Shown here piece after piece: positions 50,281 through 50,312 of a stretch of DNA of 50,312 nt. The notes under the pieces are model-generated. The model ran no database searches. It was not told the DNA's origin and saw only the letters and a list, made by a program, of their open reading frames with translations. The position numbers were made by a program, and so were the translations under genes. The first letter of the stretch is position 1. The number at the start of each line of letters is the position of its first letter. The DNA is from Sphingomonas liriopis (GTDB lineage: Bacteria; Pseudomonadota; Alphaproteobacteria; Sphingomonadales; Sphingomonadaceae), in NCBI RefSeq assembly GCF_024211255.1, contig NZ_JAMLDY010000024.1, positions 1 to 50,312 of the forward strand. Direction: 5' to 3'.

Positions 50281-50312
50281 GGCCGGCTGTCGGATCGGGT
50301 TCGTCCGGTTCC

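Overview
The window looks like a chromosomal segment of a sphingomonad (Sphingomonas-like alphaproteobacterium). The reasons are its high GC, heavy use of 4-bp ATGA/GTGA gene overlaps, recurrent palindromic intergenic repeats with a CCTGTCGAAG core, and protein families I associate with that group (secreted TPR protein, M2/M24/M28/S9 peptidases, DUF952, a DUF6975-like protein, a WalW-type deacetylase). This placement is from memory of families and was not checked by search.

Layout. 1-470 is a gene-free stretch with nested inverted repeats. 471-8117 is a plus-strand block (methyltransferase, glutathione S-transferase, M24 peptidase, M50-like membrane protease, alaS) with a minus-strand dicarboxylate symporter inside it. 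8118-14000 is mostly minus strand (secreted protein, DUF952, gyrA, small Thr-rich secreted protein, SDR, yaaA). 14168-19486 holds a secreted TPR protein, an Lrp/AsnC regulator, a divergent histidine-kinase-like protein with a polysaccharide deacetylase, and a tiny membrane protein closed by a strong UUCG terminator.

19.6-30.7 kb is an accessory defence island ending at tRNA-Pro and tRNA-Ile2. It contains a truncated, frameshifted DnaQ-like exonuclease, a mazEF toxin-antitoxin pair with a visible operator, a frameshifted DUF3883 gene, a broken small ORF, an intact mcrB-mcrC pair, an IS630-type transposase remnant, and a single-chain Type IIG restriction-modification gene. The Type IIG gene carries ten perfect tandem copies of an 8-bp unit (28788-28867) inside its reading frame. 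Any change in copy number that is not a multiple of three truncates the protein shortly afterwards. I read this as an ON/OFF phase-variable restriction-modification switch, currently ON, and the most interesting object in the window.

30.9-50.2 kb returns to ordinary chromosome: an ADN-repeat lipoprotein, M28 peptidase coupled to a Phd/VapC-type toxin-antitoxin pair, ettA, a NYN-domain protein, greB, a lytic transglycosylase, dapA, a MoxR-type ATPase, a dipeptidyl peptidase, asd, a FitA/VapC-type pair, a YitT protein, a GFA protein, an alpha/beta hydrolase and an M2 dipeptidase. dapA and asd both serve lysine/diaminopimelate synthesis but lie apart. No CRISPR array, rRNA, integrase or intact insertion sequence is visible.
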